Positions 34,283-43,852 of a stretch of DNA of 64,000 bases are shown here, piece by piece. The notes under the pieces were generated by a model. It searched no databases and was not told the DNA's origin. It worked only from the letters and a program-made list of their open reading frames with translations. Source of the stretch: Rotaria socialis (taxonomy: Eukaryota > Rotifera > Eurotatoria > Philodinida > Philodinidae); assembly GCA_905331475.1 (NCBI GenBank), contig CAJNYU010002723.1, positions 124,001 through 188,000 on the forward strand. Direction: 5' to 3'. Both the position numbers and the translations under genes were made by a program. How positions within the stretch are numbered: position 1 is the stretch's first letter; each line of letters begins with the position of its first letter.

Positions 34283-35180
34283 GCTTCTTATTTCGTTTTC
34301 TTCGTTGTCTTATATACTTTTACAGTTGAGTTGAAGTTTTTTTTTTGCATTTGGTATTTTAAAAATCAATAAAAAAATCAAATGCTCTAAACTGATCAAT
34401 AGAAATATTTATTTGTCTGTACGCTATTGATTCCAAGGTTTTAACTTCTTCAATGAATCTATAAAAAATTGGATTACAATCAGACTATTGTATATGTTAT
34501 ATTAACGATTATTTTGTATTGAATGAAAGAAAATTTTTTTTTTATAAAAAACAGAATTTCTCGGGCAGTGTTTATGAACGGTCAAAGTCATGGGACAGTT
34601 GTACTTTATGTATAAATAGAACTTCTCATAAGAAAGTAGCTAGTGTTGAAACATGATTGTCAAGTAAGTAGTAATCTTCATTATACTATTTAGATGGGAA
34701 AGTATTTGTTTGTTTATCCACTGTATTTGACAAAATATTTTTTTTTCTACTTTGTATCATAATTGATATGTTAATATTCATTCAAATGAAGCTGACTAAT
34801 TCCGAAAACGGAGATCTATATGGAAAAATTAAAAATTCTAGAAAAATTTTTGAATTTATATTTTAAAAGTACATGAATTTCTTCAGACACCTTAAATATG
34901 TTAAAAAGCTTATTGTTGAGCAGTTGTTAGTCGTAAACTTATTTGAACAAGATATATAAGGTGAAGAATATTTCATGAAACTTGATCGAAAAATCGATCA
35001 TATAATGTTTGTCTAATTCATAATTTGGGGTGAATAAATTTTGGCTATACTTTCATTATTACTCTAATATTGTAACAATAGAGTTCTCAAACTAGATTTC
35101 TCCTCAAATATCAGTTAAATATTTTTCTGTTAATTTATTATTTAAATAAATTTCTATAAGACGACAACAAACTATTAAGT
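34283..35180. other. Convergent intergenic region
   Basis: About 900 AT-rich bases between the 3' ends of the GPR107-like and ependymin-type genes. Nothing recognised beyond probable poly(A) signals near 34368. Confidence 0.5.
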
Positions 35181-36329
35181 TTAAAAGTGAAATCTCATCC
35201 ATCGAGGTGATGCATGTTTAACTTTTTTTTGTTTAAGACAAATTGGATTGGGTACGAATATTGAAGGTGAAATTGGATCAGTTTTTCCTTGAATATAATT
35301 GATTTTTTCACCACTGGGTCGAGTTATGCTCGATGGTAAACATTCACTTGAAGCAAAAGTTTCAAATATAAATTCTCCATTTTGCCATTGATTACATCTT
35401 TGACTTGGTCCAAACGGTGATTTACAAGTAACATCGGCTGCAACAAAATCTTCACTTTGATTATATTTATTGCCAAAACACCAATCATTCCAAAAATCTA
35501 ATCCATAAAGATCACATGTACCACTATGGTGGTTATAATAGTATTGCATGCCTGATGTAAAATTCATCCACATATCAAATAAACCATCAACTGTAGTATT
35601 ACCACGGCCTCCATTAACCGATGCAGTAACACGCATCTGTCGAGCTTTTTGATCATAATAAATTATACCTTCGGATTGATAATCGATAGCTGGTATAATA
35701 TGAAAGAAAGCGTTTGTATAACTTTCAGGTACACAACAATCATGTGGATCTTCTTGGCGTTGTCTATTTATATTTTCGATTAATTGAATTTTATTTTCTT
35801 TCTCTTTCTTTAATGTATTCAATAAGCTTTGCGTCAATTTAATGTCGGAACATTGATGGAAAACAGTTCCGTGATCGTCTTCATCTAAATTATTTGATAA
35901 ATAACGAACGCGTAAAACACATTCATCGCATGGTTGATTTGGTAAGTCGACTTCTATTGAGAAATTGGTTTGTGTTATTTGGTTCATTGCATTATAGTCA
36001 GAAAACGAATGAAGTACATGAAAATCATTCTCAGATGGATTAAGTCCTACGGCAAATGATATATCAAGTGCACCAGGGAAATTTGTATAATAATGATTAA
36101 GATTCTGTTGAAATCCAACATTGTATTTGCTACCAGCTACCAATGATGTACGTGGTGATGATGATGTTGAATTTATATTACCACATGGTCCTATTTTACG
36201 ATAACATGGATGAGCTCCTGGAGTTGAAATATCGAAATCGCCACGTTGCATTGGTGACCAAAGGCATAAATGCATATGAACACCATGACCAATAAATAAT
36301 AATGCAATAATTGAGAAAATCAAATGCAT
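35181..36329 (-). CDS. Secreted protein: copper-oxygenase-like N-terminal domain plus ependymin-related domain
   Basis: A single-exon frame of 382 residues from ATG 36329. A signal peptide (MHLIFSIIALLFIGHGV) is followed at once by HMHLCLWSPMQRG. The next 150 residues resemble lytic polysaccharide monooxygenase/Bim1-type folds: an N-terminal histidine cluster, Cys pairs (PCYRKIGPCGN, CDECVLRVRYLS) and an FHQCSDIKL strand like the QCADI motif of that fold. After a polar linker, the C-terminal part fits the ependymin-related family: AFFHIIPAIDYQSEGIIYYD, ARQMRVTASVN, MWMNFTSGMQYYYNHHSGTC and WNDWCFGN. Several N-glycosylation sites occur. Ependymin-related proteins are secreted and may bind lipid. 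The N-terminal assignment is tentative; the ependymin part is firmer. Intronless, unlike most neighbours. Confidence 0.7.
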   Translation of the reverse strand: MHLIFSIIALLFIGHGVHMHLCLWSPMQRGDFDISTPGAHPCYRKIGPCGNINSTSSSPRTSLVAGSKYNVGFQQNLNHYYTNFPGALDISFAVGLNPSENDFHVLHSFSDYNAMNQITQTNFSIEVDLPNQPCDECVLRVRYLSNNLDEDDHGTVFHQCSDIKLTQSLLNTLKKEKENKIQLIENINRQRQEDPHDCCVPESYTNAFFHIIPAIDYQSEGIIYYDQKARQMRVTASVNGGRGNTTVDGLFDMWMNFTSGMQYYYNHHSGTCDLYGLDFWNDWCFGNKYNQSEDFVAADVTCKSPFGPSQRCNQWQNGEFIFETFASSECLPSSITRPSGEKINYIQGKTDPISPSIFVPNPICLKQKKVKHASPRWMRFHF

Positions 36330-36667
36330 TGCTACTGATATAACCAATTTCTACCAAATAAAACGATAAGATTCTAGTTACTTATTTAAAATATTTGAAA
36401 ATGCTTTATCACTAACTAAATAGGTGCGTCGTCATCGTGATGAAAGCTGGCTTTTTTTTCACATCGTTAGATGACAACTATAAATTTAGATACCTACGAT
36501 AAGAAGGGTGTGGTAAAAAGAAAACAACCTAGTGATGTTTAGAAAATAGATGAATAAATTTATTAAGAAACATTAACACATGTTAACAAATAAATGAATG
36601 ATGTGATATATTGTTCTTTTTGTTTTTTCACCAATATATTTTTTACAACAGAAAATAGAAAATGTCT
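36330..36667. other. Short intergenic gap, nothing recognised
   Basis: About 340 bases upstream of the ependymin-type gene and downstream of the PAICS-like gene, both on the minus strand. It should contain the promoter of the former. A purine-rich run at about 36500-36530 is the only feature. Confidence 0.4.
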
Positions 36668-38341
36668 TTATTTATTCGCTAAAATTCCATTATTATTCTT
36701 TGTTATCTGTTTGGTTGCTGTTACTGCTGTTGTTGTTAACTGTTGATCAGCAACTAATAAGTCAATATAATTTTTCAAACGTTTTCCACGCTGTTTTGCC
36801 CACAATCGCCAATCATTCATAGCAAGAATTTGTACCACATTTTGTACTGCACTTGTTAATGTAAATACAACTGTAAACATGGATGCATCCTGTGATAAAT
36901 ATGAATTAATATCAAATAAATTATTTTGCTGTTCAATATTCATTAAAGAACAATGTATAACTGGATATTGAGAATTCGATGATAAACACATTGCTAAACC
37001 GTTATTTATATTACCAAGGGTAACGAAAACAGTTGAACGGCAATGTTCATAAGAATAATTTGATAGAAATTTTAATATTGCTTGAGTAGATTTATAGATT
37101 GAACAAAGACGAATATCACATTGAATATTATAGGATTCATTAAGAGTTGCTTTTATTTTTTGTCCTTGTCCAATATCATGCAATGACGAACAAACTATAA
37201 TACAACGACTTGTTATTAATGGTGAAAACGATGATGAATAGATATTCAATGATAATATATCTCTATGTATATCAATATGATCATCGTTAGGAGTAACACT
37301 AATTTTTACTTTTTCATCATCATCAGTTTCAGCTTCGTCTAATGTTGATGGTTGTCTTTGATGAATAAAACTTCTTCGTCTTGGCACTATTTTTACGGGT
37401 AAAGGCATATTAATATTTAAATTAAGTATATCTCTTAAAGCATTATTCATCCAAATAAGATTTTCTTGTATTAAATCATCTCCGAGTGAAGCATTTTTTT
37501 GTATCGGGCGTAAAATATGCCATGTTTCAATGTCGAATGTATTGGCAACAACAATTTCTTTTGTGATAGTTGTTGTTATTCCGAATTCAATTTTTAAATC
37601 AATTAATTGACAATTTTTTTTCATCATCCATAAATGTTCAAGTATATCAAATATAGTACAGCATATTTCGTACATATATTCAATTTCAGTTTGTGTAATT
37701 TTTAAATTTTCAATATCGAAATGTGTATTAAGAAGTTGTTCATACGACCATATTGATGAGAGACATTCATCGGAATCTGAATCTTCTTCATCGAATGAAC
37801 TTTCAAACGAAGAATCAAGATTCTCGTCGTTATTTCCATTTGTCGAACGTTTATGGTAAATTTCAATCAGAGGTGGAATAAATCGATGTCCATTCATAAT
37901 CCCTGGATTACGTTTAACATATGTTTCGTTAGCTAATCGACGAACAATCCATAGTATTGGTATCATTGTGCATTTTCTTGCAATAAATATATCTGGTTGT
38001 CGATGTGTTGCAACATAAAATGTTGGAATCGATGCTTCACGTAAAATTTCATAAACACATGTTGTTATCGATGTAGTCAGCGCACCTTTACCAGGAATTT
38101 CAATATATGAATTCGAATTATTACAAGTAATGTTCTGTTGTTGTTGTATTTGATTAAAACGATTTGAACTATCAATACTTGTACGGCGACTGCCCGGAAT
38201 ACTTAGTGTTCTGCCTGATGCTTGATAGAAATCTTTTCGATAGATGCAAATAAGACCAGGTTGATCGATCATAGAATAAATTGTTTTCGTTTTACCGTCA
38301 AACAATTTTTGACCAAGAATATCATTTGTAGATGAAGTCAT
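36668..38341 (-). CDS. Diverged PAICS paralogue (SAICAR synthetase plus AIR carboxylase-like), intronless
   Basis: A single 557-residue frame from ATG 38341. The first part follows the SAICAR synthetase fold: GQKLFDGKTKTIY (family EGKTKE-Y), SITTCVYEIL, then the well-kept MIPILWIVRRLANETYVKRNPG with PPLIEIYHK, TQTEIEYMYEI, IFDILEHLW and LIDLKIEFG. An acidic insert (SSFDEEDSDSDE) interrupts the loop before it. The second part follows AIR carboxylase: CIIVCSSLHDIGQGQKIKATL aligns with the GSTSDLG segment, SIYKSTQA with SAHKGP, and TLGNINNGLAMCLSSNSQYPVI with the AGRSNGLGPVMSG segment. The motif residues that handle substrate in animal PAICS are changed at all three sites. Known PAICS does two steps of purine synthesis; this protein probably lost at least the carboxylase step. 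A second, conventional PAICS gene would be expected elsewhere. Confidence 0.8.
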   Translation of the reverse strand: MTSSTNDILGQKLFDGKTKTIYSMIDQPGLICIYRKDFYQASGRTLSIPGSRRTSIDSSNRFNQIQQQQNITCNNSNSYIEIPGKGALTTSITTCVYEILREASIPTFYVATHRQPDIFIARKCTMIPILWIVRRLANETYVKRNPGIMNGHRFIPPLIEIYHKRSTNGNNDENLDSSFESSFDEEDSDSDECLSSIWSYEQLLNTHFDIENLKITQTEIEYMYEICCTIFDILEHLWMMKKNCQLIDLKIEFGITTTITKEIVVANTFDIETWHILRPIQKNASLGDDLIQENLIWMNNALRDILNLNINMPLPVKIVPRRRSFIHQRQPSTLDEAETDDDEKVKISVTPNDDHIDIHRDILSLNIYSSSFSPLITSRCIIVCSSLHDIGQGQKIKATLNESYNIQCDIRLCSIYKSTQAILKFLSNYSYEHCRSTVFVTLGNINNGLAMCLSSNSQYPVIHCSLMNIEQQNNLFDINSYLSQDASMFTVVFTLTSAVQNVVQILAMNDWRLWAKQRGKRLKNYIDLLVADQQLTTTAVTATKQITKNNNGILANK

Positions 38342-39802
38342 TTGTTGCAAAGCAATCTTTAATGCGCTAGTTTTGGTAGGTGTGTCTGTATAGTTCTGGA
38401 GCTATATAAGTTTTTGTTTCTCTGATCAATAATTTAATAACTATTCTCAGATGTTCGACGCCATCTCTTATATCATCAAGCTCTGTCTGTTGTCTGCTGA
38501 GTTCCAGCGTTTATCCTTAGAAGAATAGCTCTCTAATAATGATCATAATAAACAGCAAGCCACCAGTCAGATGTACATTGATATAATCCTCTCCCCCCCC
38601 CCTATACCCCCCCTCTCTCTCCCTCTCTTTGTGTCTACTACATTATCGACCTTCGCATTCGTTATTGCCAATATGCCGTATATGATTGGCTAATTTGTCT
38701 AGTTGTCACATGTTCTTTTTTCTATTTTCCTCAATGGCAAATATGTTTTTAATGAGATATGATGATAGAAATGTGCGAAAAAATACCTCCATGTGATTGA
38801 TACATATTTGAAATATACTTGACATCGATATTTTCCGATGATTTCATCTATAACTATCATTAAAGCATAGCTATATCGGCATAGACATCATTGATATTAT
38901 AAACGATGTAGACAAGGTTTTCTTTGTTTTCTTTCTTCCTCACATTATACTTGTTGATTGACAAAGAACATATGAGTATACTCAATGATATGTTATATTC
39001 CGTAAAAGAAAAAAAAACAATCTGAATATCAGTAAAAGTTTATCCTATTAACATATTTCATTAGCGATGGAAACTACTTGATCTCTATTATTTATAATCG
39101 TTGCCCTCTCATATTATTCTGACTTTTACGAGAGAAAGCAATTTGTCGAGATTGTTTCTAAGGGTTTAGTAGCATTTTTTTTAAAATAAATATCATACCA
39201 ATCAGGTCCTCGGTATACAATCAAAGATACAGCTATTAATTTACTATAAGCTTGGGTCGATATGATAGAAGGAAAATACAACACGAAAGTATTCAGATAG
39301 AATGTTGATCTATACGAAAAAGGATTAAAACAAAATAAATATTTTTCTCTTAATTGGAACTTCTCGTTTGTTTTTTTAGTTTTGAAGAGAAAAGACAAGA
39401 AGAAAAGACGATGATGGATACACTAGATAATACAAACAAGATTATAATGGTCTGTCATTTATAAATGGAATAAATATGGCCTCACAACGAGTAGAACACA
39501 AAGATGTTTAGTACTGAAATATTACCAAAATAGTTACTGTAACTGCATAATTCAATGATGTTTGTAATTCTATATAATGCATACTTTCATGTGTCAAAAC
39601 TCATTTTTCATACAAATAACTAAATTCCACATGACAACACGATCTGTCACAAATCAAAGTAAGAGACTTCTGTCTCTTATTATAATTTCATCTGCAGAAT
39701 CAAATTTATTCAAACAGGAACATTCTAATACATTGATAGTTTTCAACATTATCTATAAAATATAATCTGATTCTCCATGGTAAACTCTTGGGAAATAATT
39801 TA
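38342..39802. other. Intergenic region with a poly-C/CT tract
   Basis: Upstream of the PAICS-like gene. Apart from the low-complexity tract near 38590 nothing is recognised; scattered short open frames have no coding character. Confidence 0.45.
38589..38628. repeat. C-rich and CT-rich low-complexity tract
   Basis: Two C runs (about ten and seven bases) separated by TATA, followed by CT repeats; striking in this AT-rich region. It lies about 250 bases upstream of the PAICS-like start. Confidence 0.85.
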
Positions 39803-40216
39803 ATTAAACGAGTCGTGCTTTCTATAAAGAAAATACAAAACAAAATTATAAATTTTATAAAATACTTCACATATACATACAACAATAAGTGTTGCCATTA
39901 ATAGCATAGCTTTTACTTCAACTGTCATCGTATTTGAAACTAGAATTCAATCATATACGTATATAAAAACAAATCATAGTAAATGTTTTTCAACATACTC
40001 TTCATAGCTACCGCTCTTCCATATTCAGATCGCTCGAGATCAGTTGAAAATGGATAGATTCTTCCTATGTGTGCTGTTTCATCATTATCAATGATTTCAA
40101 ATTCAGGTACACGATGTTGAATTTTGCCTCTTAAATGACTTTTACGTAACATTAAACTTGCTATATGCTCACGTCTATTATTGTATATATCATACCATAC
40201 TTTAGCAAATGCCACT
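39803..40216 (-). CDS. Small unrecognised gene fragment, probable C-terminal exons
   Basis: On the minus strand an exon at 40216-39999 reads VAFAKVWYDIYNNRREHIAS, LMLRKSHLRGKIQHRVPEFE and DLERSEYGRAVAMK without stops. It is bounded by a good acceptor (TTATAG) and donor (GTATGT). It can be spliced in phase to 39939 onward, giving a hydrophobic piece (MTVEVKAMLLMATLIV), and then a short last exon ending LV-stop near 39803. No start codon or upstream exon was found, so the 5' end is missing or very short. It may be a membrane protein with one C-terminal span. The family is not recognised. Confidence 0.4.
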
Positions 40217-40460
40217 CTATAATCAATAAAAAAAAAAGAATAAAACTGTTCAGATTACATTCGATTACTGTTACTATTTTTTATCTGATGCATGGATGTA
40301 TACGCATAGAAGAACATACATCTATACCTGCTCTATCAGAAAGAAAATTGAAAATGGCAATTATGTCCAAATGTCAAAGAGAAGCCCATTTGTTTTTTTC
40401 AATCAATTGGTACCATTTCGTGAGTGAAAAAGAAGCAAAAAAAACCTATCGATAGTTTTC

Positions 40461-42399
40461 ATGACAACTATGATTTGTTTTTCGATTATAATATTAACAT
40501 TAGTATCATCTTTAATAGCACAATATCCATATTTTCATAATCCATCATGGAATTATACAAGTCAACAAAGTTTTATGGGACCAGTCGAGTTGTATGTTGG
40601 TGTAAATGTACCGAAAACCAATCATCCAACAGCTCCGCCCATTGATGCTGGTCTTCCGATAGATAATAATAATCATCATCAATATAGAAATAAGCTATTT
40701 ACAACTCGAACTACTTATTTTTTTCATCCAATGTCGACATCAACTATTCAAACGAAAAGATATTATCATTATCGACGACGAAATCGAACTCAAACAACAT
40801 CATCACCAACATCAAATTCTTTAAATCATCAACGTTTTGGTGTCATTATTAATGTTTACGAACCAACAGACACAACAACAGCGATTTCATTAACAACAAC
40901 ACAAATTCCATGGTGGAAATTAACCACCACCACCACAACAACAACAACAACAACACAAATCCCATGGTGGAAATTAACTACAACAACACTAGCAACAGCA
41001 CAAGCATTCTATGAACGTTTTCCTAAATTGCCATCATATATTCATAGACCACCACCACCGACAGTACCAAGAAGTTTTACAACACCGACTACTTACATAT
41101 ATCCATCGCCAACAACTAGAAGAGCAGCTACAACTACGATGGCTACGACGACTACTACTACTGCTAGTACCAGTACATTTTCTCGATCAAGTAACAATTA
41201 TATCTAATTATTTCTAAAAATCAATCGCTATTAAAAATATTCTTTTTTTCTTTAAATTTAGCATCAACTTCGTCAATGCCGCGTCCATCTATTCCATCAC
41301 CTTCATCTTGGCTATTTACCGTTCCATCATTTTCTCAAATAATTGATCAATATCCTCGTTATCCAACAATTCTTCGTTGGTTCGAAGAACTTTCTCGTCA
41401 TCCTAATATATCACGTTTTTTTGCCTATGACACTGTTGGCCATACACATGAAAATCGTTCATTAGTCGTAGCAAAAATAGGTCTTATGCCATTTCGAAAA
41501 AATCGTCGTTCAGTATGGATTGATGGTGGTATTCATGCAAGAGAATGGATTTCAACTGCAACTGTACTCTATACCATAGCACGAATCATCAATGGTACAT
41601 TAGCACGTGATGCTGATGTTAGAAAATTAATTGATAAATATGATTTTTATTTTATGCCTGTTGTTAATCCTGATGGTTACGTTTATACACATGATGATGT
41701 TAAGACTGATTGGAATACAGACGAAGAACAAGATCAACAAAGGATGTGGAGAAAAAATCGACGACCCCATAGTGATTGTCCAGGTGTTGATTTAAATCGA
41801 AATTTTCCATTCGCATGGGATAATCGTGGAGCATCGAAATTTCCCTGGTATTAATATTTATTTTCTTCTCATAAAAATTGATACTTGTCGTTTTTCTTTA
41901 ACATAGCGAAGAAACTTATCGTGGCCCATATCCTGAATCGGAACCAGAAGTTCGAGCAATAACATCATTTATATTAAAACGTCGACGGTATTTTCATGCA
42001 TTTATAACATTACATGCATTTGGCAATCTTTGGATGTTACCATTTTCATTTTCAACACGAATTCGGCCACATGATTATCATCGGACTGAACGTTTACTTT
42101 TAGAGATGAATAGTCTAAGTATGAATACATTCAAAATTGGCCAATCATCAACTGTACTATATGCAGCAACGGGTACCAGCGAAGACTGGGCAAAAGCTAT
42201 AGCACAAATTCCACATACATTTTCAATTGAACTTCCACCAAGTACGGATGCATTCGATATGCGTCAAGATGAATTAAATGGCTTTACATTCTATGCTGAT
42301 AAAGACATTGGTACAGTAGCTGAATCCACATATCGTTTATTAGAATTATATCTTAAAAATTTAACTAAACTACAATCTCCATCACGAATAACAATATAA
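40461..42399 (+). CDS. Secreted zinc carboxypeptidase (M14A) with mucin-like Thr-rich stalk
   Basis: Three exons, 40461-41190, 41262-41847 and 41907-42399, give 602 residues. A signal peptide (ICFSIIILTLVSSLIA) leads into about 230 residues of Thr/Pro/Ser-rich sequence that contains a perfect internal repeat of TTQIPWWKLTTTT. The carboxypeptidase domain starts near SFSQIIDQYPRYPTILRWFE. Zinc ligands are present: DGGIHAREW supplies the His and Glu, and FITLHAFGN the third His. Substrate-binding residues are in GVDLNRNFPFAW, the disulphide segment is PCEETYRGP, and the catalytic Glu is in HTFSIELPP. So the enzyme should be active. Family members remove C-terminal residues from peptides. No clear activation propeptide is visible between the stalk and domain. 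The Thr stalk suggests heavy O-glycosylation. Confidence 0.93.
40912..41000 (+). repeat. In-frame duplicated unit encoding Thr run plus QIPWWKL
   Basis: Two copies of the sequence for ACA-AAT-CC-CATGGTGGAAATTA (QIPWWKLTT) flank a run of ACC/ACA threonine codons. The unit is an in-frame minisatellite in the stalk of the carboxypeptidase and likely varies in copy number. Confidence 0.85.
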
Positions 42400-42459
42400 G
42401 AAAATTCTTCGTTTCTTTTTTCTCCTTTTTTTTTCTATCAATAAAGTAGATTCTTTTTT

Positions 42460-43852
42460 TTAAACATACCCTTTTCGTATAGTTCCCATTGATTGACTTT
42501 CACCTTCAATAGTTGTTGAATATCGAACTTCTTGTTTACTACACATTTGACATAGAAGAGGTAAACGATTTTCATAGAATTCCATAACAACCTAAAAAAG
42601 AAAAGAATATTTTTTTTAATGAAATACAATAGGCAATCACACAATAACTTGTTTAGTTTCAGGTATTGTTAAAGTAATTCTATAATAAAATACTGGATTA
42701 AATACAGATGCATTTGCCTTATCACCTATGAATGAAAATTGAAATTTTAAGTACAAATGCAATTTTTATTTTATTTTCTACCAATTTGATAGTCAAATAT
42801 AGGTTTATTCATTCTTGATACAACTTTTCCACATTCTATTGCACCAATATCATTTGTAGGCCCTTTCAAATAAGAAAAACAGAGAACAGTGATGATATGA
42901 AATTATGATTATGACGATTTCTGACAGAAGAAGTGCTTTAATTGATGGAACCTTGATTTATTTCATTTCTTCATATCATAAATCTTACCGATTACGCAAA
43001 AACTCGCATATTTAAATACTAAACCATCAGAGCGAACGGAAGCTGATGGGAGTTAAGGGCAAACGCTAAGGACATCATAGTAAGTACAAAATACAGAGAA
43101 AGGACAAAATAAATGTTAAGAACAAAATAAATGCTAACGACAAAATACTAGTCACGCTAAACTATGAGCGTTACCATGTATTGGGTTTTATTTTCTCTCA
43201 CATTATTAAACTCAGTTATCAGTCAGACAGCAACGAGTTGGTATGATAACATAACGGAACTAAAGGACCCATGTAAAAAAAGTGAACCGAAAATCGTTTT
43301 TAATCACTTTTTATAATACTTTCTGATAATTTTTCCACTTTCTATAGTACTTTATCATACTTGTCGTACTTTCAAAAGTACTTATCAATACTTTTTAGTC
43401 AAAGAGTATGAAAACTACTTAAAAAGGTTCACTTATAAGTACTTTACCCTGCGTAAGACCTACTATTGAAAGCACTTAATAGTCACTTTTTTGGGTAAAA
43501 TTTTTATATGGGAATAATCTCCCTCCGATGAAATCGAACCAACGTCTTCTGTTTTTCGGACAGCTGTACTACCACTATACTAGAAAGGAGCGTGTATTTT
43601 TTCGTTTGTTCCGTCTTATGATCGAAGGAGAACACTTCGGTCATAAGACAATAATATAATCTTACCCGATTGAAAAGGTTTAAAAATGAATTCTTCTTCA
43701 TTCGAGAGTACAGCTAGCACTGTGTCTACATTAACAATACCATCGTTTGCAATCATTGTTTTTGATTCATTCAAAAACAGTACTGCCGATCAGATTTTCT
43801 TCAAATGAAATTTTATAATCTTCAAAAAGTGAAGTTAGAAATATACAATTTT
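42460..43852 (-). CDS. Unrecognised gene, possibly frameshifted, with long MITE-bearing intron
   Basis: Minus-strand exons about 43852-43666, 42862-42782, 42725-42643 and 42591-42460 are joined by consensus splice sites in phase. They read NESKTMIANDGIVNVDTVLA, FIFKPFQSG, PTNDIGAIECGKVVSRMNKP, FNPVFYYRITLTIPE and MEFYENRLPLLCQMCSKQEV, ending GTIRKGYV-stop. The coding character is clear, but I do not recognise the family. In the first exon MQNCIFLTSLFEDYKISFEE and NESKTMIANDG are in different frames, shifted at a run of five T near 43768. Removing one T restores a single frame, so this is a pseudogene, a sequencing error, or an unseen short intron. The first intron (42863-43665) holds a MITE-like repeat and a tRNA-like sequence. 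Confidence 0.5.
43269..43497. mobile_element. Probable MITE with AGTACTT subrepeats
   Basis: The left end ACCCATGTAAAAAAAGTGA and the inverted right end ACCCAAAAAAGTGA bracket about 230 bases full of direct and inverted copies of AGTACTT/AAGTACTT. No coding capacity. It lies in the long intron of the unrecognised minus-strand gene. The target duplication is not clear. Confidence 0.5.
43519..43589 (-). tRNA. Degenerate tRNA-like sequence (pseudo-tRNA, anticodon position GAA)
   Basis: On the minus strand TCCTTTC at the 5' end pairs with GGAGGGA at the 3' end, mostly by G-T and Watson-Crick pairs. A TAGTATAGTGGTAGTA D arm, an anticodon stem CTGT/ACAG with loop CCGAAAA, and a TTCGATT T loop follow in order. 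The T stem is weak, base 33 is C instead of T, and one extra base lies before the anticodon stem. It therefore looks like a decayed tRNA or the head of a tRNA-derived element, not a working gene. Confidence 0.45.

Noticed and set aside
43519..43589. Functional tRNA-Phe
   Set aside because: The anticodon position reads GAA, but base 33 is not T, the T stem is weak and one extra base disturbs the anticodon arm; listed as a pseudo-tRNA only.
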